Shown: positions 22,839 to 32,035, counted from the first letter of the stretch. The stretch is DNA of 32,365 nucleotides from an uncultured Bacilli bacterium (GCA_934149105.1 CAKPDP010000008.1:1-32365), one strand, 5' to 3'. Numbers and translations: made by a program. The notes: a model not told the origin generated them from the letters alone.

Positions 22839-24020
22839 CTAAATATCAAAAAATTTTTCTTCTTTAAAAATTTTAATATTTTCCATATTATTAAGACAAT
22901 TATCTATCATCATCTCATAATCAAATTTATTTTCTTCTATTATAGCCTTATCTATCTTTGGATTAATAACTGGATGTTTTGGTAAAAATATCGTACAACA
23001 ATCTTCATAAGGAAGTATCGATATATCATAAGTACCTATCTTTTTACTAATATCAATAATCTCCAATTTATCAAAACATGCCAAAGGCCTAATAACAGGC
23101 TTATTCGTAACACTATTAATAACCTGCATACTATTTAGAGTTTGACTAGCTACCTGTCCAATAGATTCTCCATTTATAAGAATTAAATCCTTATCTCTTA
23201 CCATTACTCTCTCACTTATTCTATACATCATCCTTCTCATAATGGTTATCATATAATTAGGATCACAATACTTATATATAGCTTCCTGTATCTCTGTAAA
23301 ATTAATAACATGTAGCACTATCTCCGCCTGATAATCAGTTAACTTCTCTATCAAACTTTTAACTTTATTCTTAGCCATTAACGAAGTATGTGGTGGAGCT
23401 TCAAAATAAATAGCTTCTATCTTTATTCCCCTCTTCATTGCCATATATCCCGCTACTGGAGAATCAATACCACCACTAATCATAAGAAGTCCCTTTCCAG
23501 CAGTACCCACTGGATAACCACCAATTCCTTCTATCTCTTTCGAATAAATATAAGTATAATCTTCCCTAATTTCTATTTTTAATAAATAATCTGGATTATG
23601 TACATCTACTTTCTTTCCTTCAAAATTTTTAAGAATAAGTCCCCCTATTTGCCTATTAAATTCCATACTATCGATCTCAAACTTCTTATCACTTCTCTTA
23701 GTCTCCACCTTAAAAGTCTTAAAATCAATATCTTTAACAACATCTAAAACACTATTCTTAATTTCTTCTATATTAGTATTAACTTGATAAGCTACTACTA
23801 TTCCATGAATACCAAAAATATTCTTTAACACTAAAACAATATCTTCTATCTTATCATCTGTTTCTATAAACATTCTAACTCTATTTTTAACTATCTTAAC
23901 ATTATAATTTTTAAGCTTTAATTTAATATTTTCATATAATTTGTTAACAAACAAATTACGATTAGCTTTCTTTGTTGTAAGTTCTCCATATTTTATCAAT
24001 ATAATTTTTTTCACATCCAT
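22839..24020 (-). CDS. thiI: tRNA 4-thiouridine synthase ThiI (no rhodanese domain)
   Basis: ThiI adenylates U8 of tRNA and inserts sulfur delivered as persulfide; it also serves thiazole synthesis in some bacteria. The THUMP domain covers about 60-165, and the PP-loop SGGIDSP is at 182-188. The later block YEDCCTIFLPKHP is also conserved. The chain of about 393 residues lacks a rhodanese extension, as in Bacillus. The start is uncertain: ATG at 24020 is chosen, but TTG at 24029 and GTG at 24014 are in frame; the GTG follows GGATGTGAT by four bases. The promoter (24035-24063) would start the mRNA near 24028, so the leader is only a few bases. No cysteine desulfurase gene is seen next to it. 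Confidence 0.93.
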   Translation of the reverse strand: MDVKKIILIKYGELTTKKANRNLFVNKLYENIKLKLKNYNVKIVKNRVRMFIETDDKIEDIVLVLKNIFGIHGIVVAYQVNTNIEEIKNSVLDVVKDIDFKTFKVETKRSDKKFEIDSMEFNRQIGGLILKNFEGKKVDVHNPDYLLKIEIREDYTYIYSKEIEGIGGYPVGTAGKGLLMISGGIDSPVAGYMAMKRGIKIEAIYFEAPPHTSLMAKNKVKSLIEKLTDYQAEIVLHVINFTEIQEAIYKYCDPNYMITIMRRMMYRISERVMVRDKDLILINGESIGQVASQTLNSMQVINSVTNKPVIRPLACFDKLEIIDISKKIGTYDISILPYEDCCTIFLPKHPVINPKIDKAIIEENKFDYEMMIDNCLNNMENIKIFKEEKFFDI

Positions 24021-24034
24021 CACATCCAAAATTT

Positions 24035-24063
24035 ATTATAAAAAAAAGCTCCTAATCTGTCAA
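24035..24063 (-). promoter_or_regulatory. Consensus promoter of thiI
   Basis: TTGACA (24058-24063), 17-base spacer ending in seven T, TATAAT (24035-24040), on the minus strand. Both boxes are perfect. Confidence 0.88.
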
Positions 24064-24170
24064 CTTCAATTCCTGATCATCGCTCTCTTTATCTATTATT
24101 TTTTATCTTTTTGAATATTTTTTACAAAATAGCAAAAAATATTCCTAATTTAATAGTTTTTATCATTATA

Positions 24171-24191
24171 AAAAGGAAGCCCTTAGCTTCC
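24171..24191 (-). terminator. Terminator enclosing the stop of the pseudopilin gene
   Basis: GGAAGC-TAAGG-GCTTCC-TTTTT on the minus strand. The stop codon TAA is the first part of the loop. Confidence 0.85.
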
Positions 24192-24569
24192 CATCTCACT
24201 ACACTTTTTGGAACTACCATTCACATTATCTACAACTCCAAAACTACCATCATTAGTATAATAAACAAAATTTCCTATCTTTTCTCCATTTACCATAACT
24301 TCATCTTTAGTTATATATTCACTATTGATTAAATCATCAACACTAATATAACATTTTCCAGCCTTAAAATTATTTCTATACTTCCTATGATCCCCAACAT
24401 AAAGATCAGCTGCTGACTCCAACATCTTCTTCTTACCCTCTATTTGTTTATCATTAGTTCTCTCTATCGAAGATGAAATACTAGGAATAGCAATAGCTGT
24501 AATAATTACAAGTATTACCACTACAGCCAATAATTCCACCAATGTAAATCCTCTACTATCTAACTTCAT
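24183..24569 (-). CDS. Type IV pilin-like (pseudopilin) protein
   Basis: The N-terminus MKLDSRGFTLVELLAVV is a perfect prepilin signal: cleavage by prepilin peptidase before Phe8, with Glu12 at position +5 of the mature protein, and a hydrophobic helix to about residue 28. The following 100 residues form a small globular domain with two cysteines (KCYIS and KKCSEM), possibly a disulfide. At 128 residues it fits a ComGC-like or minor pilin. It is encoded alone: no assembly ATPase, membrane platform or prepilin peptidase is seen in this window. ATG at 24569 follows AGGTGAT by four bases; the in-frame GTG at 24578 lies in that site. Confidence 0.85.
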   Translation of the reverse strand: MKLDSRGFTLVELLAVVVILVIITAIAIPSISSSIERTNDKQIEGKKKMLESAADLYVGDHRKYRNNFKAGKCYISVDDLINSEYITKDEVMVNGEKIGNFVYYTNDGSFGVVDNVNGSSKKCSEMGS

Positions 24570-24631
24570 CCCTATCACCTATCTTTATAACTTAATTATA
24601 ATATAGTTTCTAACATATTACAAGCCCCACT

Positions 24632-25645
24632 CTACCTCGCAAGACCATAGACATTTTTAGGCTTTAATTCTATATTTTTATAATAAAAAAGCTCTGATAC
24701 TGTTACTAATTGATATCCTTCATCTAATAATTTCGGAATAATCATCTCTAAACTATTACTAGTTGCACTATAAATATCATGCATAAGAATAATATCACCA
24801 TCCCTAACCTTATCTATAACTTTATTATATATTCTTTTAGAATTATGATATTTCCAATCTAACGTATCTATATCCCAAATAATTATTGGTGTCTCAATAA
24901 CACTTCTAATAGTACTACTAGTACTACCATAACTAGGTCTCGTCAAACTAGGATACTTAGAAATAATCTCAAACACTAACTTATTAGTTTTTTCAAACTC
25001 TTCCTTTATTTCTTCTTTCTTAAGTCTTGTTAATAATCTATGTGAATAAGTATGATTACCTATCTCCATTCCACTACTATTCATCTTCTTAACTATATCC
25101 TCATGTCCCTTAATATTGCTTCCTAATAAAAAGAATGTTGCCTTAACATTATATTTATTAAAAATATCTATAACTTTACTAGTATTATAATTAGGCCCAT
25201 CATCAAAAGTAAAAGCTATCATAGGCTTATCTTTATCTACAACTTCTTGATAATAATTATCATATACATAATCACTAACAGTTACCTGATTATCTTTAAC
25301 AATATTATCATCTTCATCATAAACCAAATACTTCTCCTTAATCTCGCTAACCATATTATTATCAAATATATATTTATAAAAAGTAAGTTCTATATCCTCA
25401 CCATTATCATAATAATCATAATCCATAAACATACTCTGCTTATTACTATCCCAAAATTCCCTCTCCTTACTCTCTAAATAATCATTAATAAAATTATCTA
25501 TCTTTTCTTTTCCAAAATAAGGATAATAAATCTTTATCCCTTCTTTTATATATTCCTTATCTATAATATCATCTCTATCTTTAATAATATACATAATAAA
25601 TAATCCTAAAAATATAACTCCCACTATAACAAAAGATTTCTTCAT
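24632..25645 (-). CDS. Polysaccharide deacetylase, membrane-anchored (PgdA-like)
   Basis: NodB-family enzymes remove N-acetyl groups from glycans such as peptidoglycan, making it resistant to lysozyme. An N-terminal anchor (about 4-20) is followed by a domain of about 110 residues resembling the N-terminal part of pneumococcal PgdA, and then by the NodB domain from about 140. Motifs: TFDDGP (146-151, Asp149 binds metal), H-x3-H in GNHTYSHRLL (His198, His202), RPSYGS and the late ILMHDIY. All are intact, so the enzyme should be active. GGTGATATA precedes the ATG. It lies between pseudopilin and sortase in an envelope block. Confidence 0.87.
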   Translation of the reverse strand: MKKSFVIVGVIFLGLFIMYIIKDRDDIIDKEYIKEGIKIYYPYFGKEKIDNFINDYLESKEREFWDSNKQSMFMDYDYYDNGEDIELTFYKYIFDNNMVSEIKEKYLVYDEDDNIVKDNQVTVSDYVYDNYYQEVVDKDKPMIAFTFDDGPNYNTSKVIDIFNKYNVKATFFLLGSNIKGHEDIVKKMNSSGMEIGNHTYSHRLLTRLKKEEIKEEFEKTNKLVFEIISKYPSLTRPSYGSTSSTIRSVIETPIIIWDIDTLDWKYHNSKRIYNKVIDKVRDGDIILMHDIYSATSNSLEMIIPKLLDEGYQLVTVSELFYYKNIELKPKNVYGLAR

Positions 25646-25684
25646 TATATCACCAATTAATTATATGTAATAAAATTACATATA

Positions 25685-25717
25685 GAAAAGAAGACTACCT
25701 CTTAAAGTCTTCTTTTC
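25685..25717 (-). terminator. Terminator after the sortase gene
   Basis: GAAAAGAAGACT and AGTCTTCTTTTC form a 12-bp perfect stem about 50 bases after the sortase stop at 25766. Confidence 0.75.
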
Positions 25718-25765
25718 CTATTCTATATTTAAGTAAAAGTAAATTAACCAAAACCCTTTCCTTAC

Positions 25766-26524
25766 CTAAATCTTTTTACCTATAACTAACAAATATTTAT
25801 CTTTATAATTCTTATACTTAGAATTATTACTACAAGTCTGCAAGATAATTATCTGACTGTCTGAAGTAACATCCACTGAAGTATCATATAAAGATTTTTT
25901 CTTTAATTTAAGCAAATGTTGATACCAACTATCACTACTATCAAAATTTAAATTCATATAGGTAAAATCACTTGTTTCTACATAAACAGAGAAAATTTCA
26001 TATGTTCTAGTTTCTTTATCTAAAGTTAAATTAATATATTTATGGTTATCATAAAAATCTTTATTATAATAATTCTCTAACTCATTAAAAGGAACAATAT
26101 CTAAACTTTCTCCATAAGAACTATGACCATATATTAAAATCTTTTTATCATCTACTAAATTATTTCTATAATCCATATAAATAGATCCATGTATTTCATA
26201 TTTTTTATCTTTAGTATGATTAAGATAATAAGAATTATCGCTAGCTTGCATAACAGGTTCTAAAATACTAGTATTATCGATCTTCAGCACTCCTACTACT
26301 TCATCATTATTGTATGTCTCTCTTAATTCTTCTAGTACTGAACTAAGAGAATAATCCTTATCAAAATCATTTTCTAGATCTTTATCTATTATATCATTAT
26401 TACTATCCATAACAATAGTATTCTTTTCTGCATAAAAACTCATTCCCCAAATAGTAACTATAAAAGATATAATAAACACATTTAGCATTATTATTAAAGT
26501 TATAAACCTGTATTTACTTTTCAT
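25766..26524 (-). CDS. Class B-like sortase
   Basis: Sortases cut surface proteins at a sorting motif and link them to the wall. A membrane helix (about residues 7-30) precedes a sortase domain with VGVLKIDNTSILEPVMQ, a short YLNHTKDKKYEIHGSIYMDYRN stretch and the catalytic His in ILIYGHSSYGES. The catalytic Cys is at 231 in LQTC. The usual Arg some ten residues later is not obvious: the block reads YKDKYLLVIGKK, so Lys occupies the expected place. It is encoded next to two PPKTG proteins (26636 and 28514), its likely substrates; the NPNTG protease at 10918 may be a third. ATG at 26524 follows GGTGAT by four bases. Confidence 0.85.
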   Translation of the reverse strand: MKSKYRFITLIIMLNVFIISFIVTIWGMSFYAEKNTIVMDSNNDIIDKDLENDFDKDYSLSSVLEELRETYNNDEVVGVLKIDNTSILEPVMQASDNSYYLNHTKDKKYEIHGSIYMDYRNNLVDDKKILIYGHSSYGESLDIVPFNELENYYNKDFYDNHKYINLTLDKETRTYEIFSVYVETSDFTYMNLNFDSSDSWYQHLLKLKKKSLYDTSVDVTSDSQIIILQTCSNNSKYKNYKDKYLLVIGKKI

Positions 26525-26635
26525 ATCTATCACCAATTTTTTTAAACCAGCTTAAAGTTTTATCAAACTAGCCAGTATATATATCACTTCAACTTACTAT
26601 CACTTAAAACAACCTCTTTTTTATTATCTTATATT

Positions 26636-28504
26636 TTAAATATTTAAAAATATCATCATAAACAGCATCACTAATGTTTTAAATATATTTTTACTAGAAC
26701 TTAGATCTTCTTCCAAAACACCAGTCTTAGGTGGAATTACCTCAACTTGCTCATCATTACCACCTACACCAAATATATATTTATATACATAAGTAACAAT
26801 TTGATCAATACTTTTATCATAGACACCTTTTTCTTCACCAAGAACCTTAACTAATTCATATCCTTCTATATCTTTGGAAACAGTCTCATACTCTGAGCCA
26901 ACGTTACCTGTTATAACATCAGGACTACTAATTTCCTTAAAATCCTCATCAACATATTTTATAACTACTGAAGAAGTTATATGTTTATATACATAAGTAA
27001 CTACTATATCTTCTTCTGTATAAATACCACTCTTATTATCAGGAATACCTACAAGTTCATAATTATCTATCTCTAAACTATCTGTAAGATAAGATTTACC
27101 AACATAATCTGTAATAATCTTATTTTCTACTAAATCCTGCAAATCTTCATCTACATATCTAATTATAACCTTTCCTATAACACTATGAGCTGCCTTAATA
27201 TTAAGTTCTCCTACATATTCTCCACTATTAACATTAATAACATTAGTCTTATTTAAAGAATCATGATGAGCTACCCATCTATTACCTTCTCCATCTTGGT
27301 ACCAACCATTAATTGCATCATTGCAATTAACAAGTAACTTACCATTCTTAGCTTCGCCCAATTTGATAATATTACCATTAGTACCATTAGAATATAGATC
27401 ATCACTAGCAAGCGTTGCTACATTATCATATAAACTAACTCCTGTCGGAATAACTGCTGTAACTCCATTTTCTAAAGCAATACCTGCTCCCTTAAGAGAA
27501 CTATTTCCTATCACAGCAACTTCACTACCTAATTCTAATTTTTCTAATTCTAAAGAATTATCCCTAATATTTACATTCTTAATATAAATACCTCCACCTA
27601 AATTAGTAGCCTTATTATTAAGAATATTTCCTTCTTTAACAGTAATACCTCTCCAGTTCGTACTATAAATACCTCCACCATTACCTTTAGTAACGGTATT
27701 GTTAGATATTTCTCCACTCTCCATTATAAAGCGTGAGCCATTACCTACTAAGTAAATACCTCCACCACCATAATTATCATATTTAGGACTAGCTGTATTA
27801 TCAGAAATTTTACTATTAACTATTGTTGTCGTAGCAGTTGAACCATTATATAAATAATTAGCAGCTCCCATAGCAATACCACCGCCACTAGCAGCTTTAT
27901 TATTTAATATTTTACTATTTTCTATTCTTACCGTAACGCTTTCCAGTCCTGCTGTTGAAACATACATTCCTCCCCCAGAATTACTAGCCGTATTATCAGA
28001 AATAGTACAATTAGATACAACTATATCACCAGAACTAATAGTCATACCCGCTCCGTTAATAGCATTATTCTTTGTAACTTGTAAATCACTAAGTATAACT
28101 TTAATAGCATTCTTATCTACATCTCTAGCTCCACTAACATACACACCTACACCTGTATTAATATCGCTACCCTTAACTTTACCATTCTTAACTGTAACAA
28201 CACTATTCTTACTAGCATTATTAACTGCTACTACTATTACTCCACTATTACTATTAGTCGTTATAGTATGAGTATTTAAATCTAACGTTATAGCTTTAGT
28301 AATTTTTATATTCTCTATAACATCACTAAGTAATACTACTGTATCATTTTCTTGACTATCCTTAATAGCCTCTGTTAAAGAGCCATATTCTTTATCACCA
28401 ATTTTAGCTACTACTTCTAAAGCTTTAACATTCTTAGCGTTAACTAAAAATATTCCTGTAACAAAAACCATGATAGCTAATATACTTTTAAAAGTCTTTT
28501 TCAT
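26636..28504 (-). CDS. Wall-anchored surface protein: beta-helix, two MucBP repeats, PPKTG signal
   Basis: A signal peptide (1-28) is followed by VAKIGDKEYGSLTEAIKD, the N-terminal module of many gut surface proteins, then by a right-handed beta-helix (about 60-380) with frequent GGGI/GGGM turns such as NTVTKGNGGGIYS, as in pectate-lyase-like folds. Two MucBP-type repeats come next (IIRYVDEDLQDL and VIKYVDEDFKEI), each ending in TYVYK; MucBP domains can bind mucus glycoproteins. A GGNDEQVEVIPPKTG sorting motif and a hydrophobic helix end the chain, but without the usual basic tail. AGGAGG precedes the ATG, ten bases after the stop of the paralogue 28514. The role is probably host or mucus contact. 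Confidence 0.82.
   Translation of the reverse strand: MKKTFKSILAIMVFVTGIFLVNAKNVKALEVVAKIGDKEYGSLTEAIKDSQENDTVVLLSDVIENIKITKAITLDLNTHTITTNSNSGVIVVAVNNASKNSVVTVKNGKVKGSDINTGVGVYVSGARDVDKNAIKVILSDLQVTKNNAINGAGMTISSGDIVVSNCTISDNTASNSGGGMYVSTAGLESVTVRIENSKILNNKAASGGGIAMGAANYLYNGSTATTTIVNSKISDNTASPKYDNYGGGGIYLVGNGSRFIMESGEISNNTVTKGNGGGIYSTNWRGITVKEGNILNNKATNLGGGIYIKNVNIRDNSLELEKLELGSEVAVIGNSSLKGAGIALENGVTAVIPTGVSLYDNVATLASDDLYSNGTNGNIIKLGEAKNGKLLVNCNDAINGWYQDGEGNRWVAHHDSLNKTNVINVNSGEYVGELNIKAAHSVIGKVIIRYVDEDLQDLVENKIITDYVGKSYLTDSLEIDNYELVGIPDNKSGIYTEEDIVVTYVYKHITSSVVIKYVDEDFKEISSPDVITGNVGSEYETVSKDIEGYELVKVLGEEKGVYDKSIDQIVTYVYKYIFGVGGNDEQVEVIPPKTGVLEEDLSSSKNIFKTLVMLFMMIFLNI
26726..26797. repeat. 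Direct repeat, copy 1 (shared C-terminal coding block)
   Basis: About 72 bases encoding VTYVYKYIFGVGGNDEQVEV and PPKT, nearly identical to 28652-28723 in the paralogue in the same orientation. A substrate for recombination that would delete or swap the genes in between. Confidence 0.7.
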
Positions 28505-28513
28505 ATATCCTCC

Positions 28514-30376
28514 TTAAATTATCGGTTTTAAAAACAATATAGAAAACATCATAATTAATATCTTTAAAATACTATTATCTTTAACATCAATTACACTAGT
28601 ATTATCAAATCTATTACAGATGCTCTTAAAACCATCATTATCAATTCCTGTTTTAGGTGGAATAACTTCTACTTCCTCATCATTACCACCAACACCAAAT
28701 ATGTACTTATATACATAAATAACTTTTATTGTATCTTTACTATAACTTCCCTCTTTTTCACCTATTACTCTAATTAATTCATATCCTTCTATATCTTTAG
28801 GTTCTGTCTTATAATCATCACCTACATAACCCAAAGAATAATCTGAATCAGCTATCTTATTATTATCTTCATCAACATAATCAATAATAACTTCTCCCTT
28901 TAAATTATGTGCTGCCTTTATAGCTAATACTCCTTCATATTTTAAAGGTTCTACTACTTCTGTATAAACATCATCTCCATGAGCCTTCCATCTCTTAACA
29001 TCAGTATCAAAATACCAACCATTAATTAAATCAGTACAATCTCCATAACTACCATTCAAATACCAATCATCAGAAACACTCTCTAAAGATAATACTCCAT
29101 AAACACCATTATAAATATCATCTGCTTGTACATAAGCATGATTATTATAAATCTTCGCTCCCTTAGCTATTGTCAAAGTACCACGAATATTATAGATACC
29201 TCCTCCAGTTGCCACTAAATCTGTTCCATTATCAGTAATAACAGTAGTATTTCCTATATAAGCATTAGTTCCATTAAAAGTAATACCTCTAATATAATTA
29301 TCTTTAATATTTACAATTGCTCCATCTTCAAAATTAATACTATTATCATTATATAAATATATCTTATCTGCTGATTCATAATATCCATATACTCCCATTG
29401 TTATGGCACCTTGTTGAGCATAATATTTACTGTCATCAATCTCACTTAATGAAAGCCAATAACTACCTGTCTTAGTAACATTTAAAGTTCCACCATTCTT
29501 AACAATAAGTGAAGCTTCTATTCTTCTACTTCCTTGAGAAAGAATAGCTCTTTCAGAAGAACCTACAATTTCTAAAGTAGTGCCTTCATTAACGACAATA
29601 CTATTTCCCTTATAAAGATTAATTCCCGTTGTACAATTTTCGAATAATACACTAGCTTTATTAGTAAGAATTAAGCTTCCCTTTACCATTCCTTGATTCT
29701 CACAATCACTAATTACTAATTTAGAATTATCTACATTAATATTAAAGCCTGTAATACCATTAATATCCATTGGTTTAGATATTGTAAAGCTTGAATTATT
29801 CCTAATATTAATTGTTGAATAAGCTTCTGCCATCATTGAAGTATACTTCATATTAGTAAGAATAAAAGTCGAATTATCCACATTAATAGTTGCATTAGGA
29901 CTAGTATAAATACCAGTATATTCAAATGAAGCCTTACTATTATCGTATAAATTTAAATAACTTTCACTTCCCATTACAACACTCCAGTTAGTAGCATTAC
30001 CAAAAGAAACTATTGTATTATAAAAATTAATTGTTCCTAAAATATCTAAACGACCATCTTCTGTCTTACTCTGTCTAGGAACCTCAACCTTATAACCGTT
30101 ACCCTTAATAGTAACTATCTTATCTTTTTTTATAGTTCCAATCTCTAACTTAGCATCACTAACCAGCTCAATTGTCTCACTATTATCTAAAACCTCTATT
30201 GCTTCGTCTAGTGTTGCATAATAATTATCTCCTATTTTAGCAACAGCATTATCAACATTACCAGCATTACTAACATTACTGTCTAATGTTTCTGCATTAG
30301 CACTTACTATACTAACTAAAAACACCAAAGTCGCTAAAATAGAAATTGAAAAAATATTTTTAATTTTTTCTTTCAT
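28514..30376 (-). CDS. Wall-anchored surface protein, paralogue with one MucBP repeat and PPKTG signal
   Basis: ATG at 30376 follows GGAGGA by seven bases; in-frame codons further upstream lack such a site. A signal peptide ends near VSANA (about residue 28). The same VAKIGDNYYATLDEAIEV module follows, then a beta-helix-like region of about 350 residues with varied repeat length. One MucBP-type repeat (VIIDYVDEDNNKI … VIYVYKYI) precedes GGNDEEVEVIPPKTG, which is almost the same as in the downstream paralogue; the C-terminal 45 residues contain a hydrophobic end (ILKILIMMFSILFLKPII) but no basic tail. Promoter TTGACA-17-TAGTAT lies at 30479-30507 and serves both paralogues. Confidence 0.82.
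   Translation of the reverse strand: MKEKIKNIFSISILATLVFLVSIVSANAETLDSNVSNAGNVDNAVAKIGDNYYATLDEAIEVLDNSETIELVSDAKLEIGTIKKDKIVTIKGNGYKVEVPRQSKTEDGRLDILGTINFYNTIVSFGNATNWSVVMGSESYLNLYDNSKASFEYTGIYTSPNATINVDNSTFILTNMKYTSMMAEAYSTINIRNNSSFTISKPMDINGITGFNINVDNSKLVISDCENQGMVKGSLILTNKASVLFENCTTGINLYKGNSIVVNEGTTLEIVGSSERAILSQGSRRIEASLIVKNGGTLNVTKTGSYWLSLSEIDDSKYYAQQGAITMGVYGYYESADKIYLYNDNSINFEDGAIVNIKDNYIRGITFNGTNAYIGNTTVITDNGTDLVATGGGIYNIRGTLTIAKGAKIYNNHAYVQADDIYNGVYGVLSLESVSDDWYLNGSYGDCTDLINGWYFDTDVKRWKAHGDDVYTEVVEPLKYEGVLAIKAAHNLKGEVIIDYVDEDNNKIADSDYSLGYVGDDYKTEPKDIEGYELIRVIGEKEGSYSKDTIKVIYVYKYIFGVGGNDEEVEVIPPKTGIDNDGFKSICNRFDNTSVIDVKDNSILKILIMMFSILFLKPII
28652..28723. repeat. Direct repeat, copy 2 (shared C-terminal coding block)
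   Basis: Partner of 26726-26797, with roughly ten base differences over 72 positions by eye. Confidence 0.7.
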
Positions 30377-30478
30377 TTCCAATTCCTCCCTACAAATATT
30401 AACTAGATAAAAAATAGGAACAGTCAACTTTAACTAAAATTCAAATTTAAAATCCCTAATTCCCCTAGTCGGTTCTAT

Positions 30479-30507
30479 ATACTAATCGAAATTTATCCCT
30501 TTGTCAA
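30479..30507 (-). promoter_or_regulatory. Promoter of the two-gene surface-protein operon
   Basis: TTGACA (30502-30507), 17-base spacer, TAGTAT (30479-30484) on the minus strand, about 100 bases before the ATG. An AGGAGGTG lies just upstream without a useful reading frame. The remaining bases of the 300-base gap to ffh hold only the ffh terminator. Confidence 0.82.
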
Positions 30508-30639
30508 TAGTAAAAACACCTCCTCTTCAAATTTTTCCTACATTAACTTTATGAGTATTTCCTCGTTAATTTATAATACTTTACATAAAAAAGCCTTCGA
30601 CAAAAATCAATAATTAACACTATTATTTTAATCCTCAAC

Positions 30640-30681
30640 AAAAAAACAGACAGTTTACATATAAATGTAAATAGCTGTCTA
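30640..30681 (-). terminator. Terminator of ffh
   Basis: On the minus strand AGACAG-CTA-TTTACAT pairs with ATGTAAA-CTGTCT (three-base bulge), followed by G and seven T, about 50 bases after the ffh stop. Confidence 0.8.
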
Positions 30682-30727
30682 TCATTATTTCATAACGAAT
30701 AACAGATTTTATTAACAAAGAGATAAT

Positions 30728-32035
30728 CTAGAATGGCATCTTAAATTTACCATTTCCCATCATCTTCATCATTTTTTTCATTTGTTCAAATTGATTAAGA
30801 AGTTGATTAACTTCTGTAACAGTTGTTCCAGATCCTTTAGCAATTCTCTGTTTGCGAGAAGCTTTCAAAATCTCTGGATTATGTCTTTCTTCTGGTGTCA
30901 TCGATAAAATAATCGCTTCAATATGAGTCATTTTCTTAGGATCAATCTCTACATTATTAAGTCCCATCTTCTTTGCTCCAGGTAACATCTTAATAATATT
31001 TTCTAAAGGGCCCAATTTTTTTATCTGTTTTAACTGGTCTAAAAAGTCTTCTAAATCAAAATTACCCTTTAACATCTTTTTAGCGGACTTTTCTGCTTCC
31101 TTCTCATCTATTTCATCTTGGATTTTTTCTACCATCGATAAAATATCTCCCATACCTAGAATACGACTAGCCATACGATCAGGATAAAATTCTGTAAGAC
31201 CATCCATCTTTTCACTTACTCCAATAAATTTAATTGGTAAATTAGTAAGATGTCTAACTGAAAGCGCTACTCCACCTCTAGTATCTCCATCTAATTTTGT
31301 TAAAATAACTCCTGTTAAATCTAAATTCTCATTAAAACCATTTATGACATTAATAGCATCTTGTCCCATCATAGCATCTATTACTAATAATGTTTCATCT
31401 AATTTAACGTTACTTTGAATATCCTTAAGTTCTTCCATTAACTTCTCATCTATCTGCAATCTACCTGCTGTATCGATAAGAACATAATCAAAATTATTTG
31501 TCTTAGCATATTCTAAAGCATGATTAATTATTTCTAAAGGCTCAATCTTTCCTTCTGTATAAACTTCTATATTTAGTTCTTTCCCAATCTGTTTTAATTG
31601 CTCTATAGCAGCAGGTCTATAAATATCACACGCTACCATCAAAGGCTTTTTACTTTTTTTCTTTCTCAAATAATTAGCTAATTTACCACAAGCCGTTGTC
31701 TTACCACTACCTTGTAAACCTACCAGCATAAGAATACTAGGATTTCCTAAAGTATATAAAGGAGCATGTTCTCCTCCCAATAATTCTATAAGTTCATCTT
31801 TAACAATCTTAACGAATTCTTCTCCTGGTGAAAGTTTACTATTAACATCCATTCCTAAGGCTTTTTCTTTAACATTATTAGTAAATTCCTTAACAACTTT
31901 ATAATTAACATCAGCTTCCAATAATGATAATCTAATCTCTCTCATCATTTCACTAATATTATCTTCAGTAATTCTTCCATATCCTTTGATCTTATGCATA
32001 ACATTTTGTAATCTATCACTTAAATTTTCAAACAC
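30728..32035 (-). CDS. ffh: Signal recognition particle GTPase Ffh
   Basis: Ffh binds signal sequences of nascent chains and, with SRP RNA and FtsY, targets them to the membrane translocon. The NG domain has GLQGSGKTT (106-114), a DTAGR block, TKLDGD and the closing block typical of SRP GTPases; the C-terminal M domain is Met-rich (FEQMKKMMKMMGNGKFKMPF) and contains SRKQRIAKGSG, the RNA-binding loop. The start is taken as GTG at 32035, four bases after GGGTGAT, giving VFENLSDRLQ as in other Ffh proteins; GTG at 32044 lies within that site. Divergent to the tRNA gene. No ylxM or ftsY gene is visible. Confidence 0.96.
   Translation of the reverse strand: MFENLSDRLQNVMHKIKGYGRITEDNISEMMREIRLSLLEADVNYKVVKEFTNNVKEKALGMDVNSKLSPGEEFVKIVKDELIELLGGEHAPLYTLGNPSILMLVGLQGSGKTTACGKLANYLRKKKSKKPLMVACDIYRPAAIEQLKQIGKELNIEVYTEGKIEPLEIINHALEYAKTNNFDYVLIDTAGRLQIDEKLMEELKDIQSNVKLDETLLVIDAMMGQDAINVINGFNENLDLTGVILTKLDGDTRGGVALSVRHLTNLPIKFIGVSEKMDGLTEFYPDRMASRILGMGDILSMVEKIQDEIDEKEAEKSAKKMLKGNFDLEDFLDQLKQIKKLGPLENIIKMLPGAKKMGLNNVEIDPKKMTHIEAIILSMTPEERHNPEILKASRKQRIAKGSGTTVTEVNQLLNQFEQMKKMMKMMGNGKFKMPF

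Noticed and set aside
27321..27587. 88-codon plus-strand frame inside the surface-protein gene
   Set aside because: Antisense shadow of a repetitive coding region without its own signals.
30484..30530. Leader peptide after AGGAGGTG
   Set aside because: The frame closes after a few codons and the region overlaps the -35 box of the promoter.
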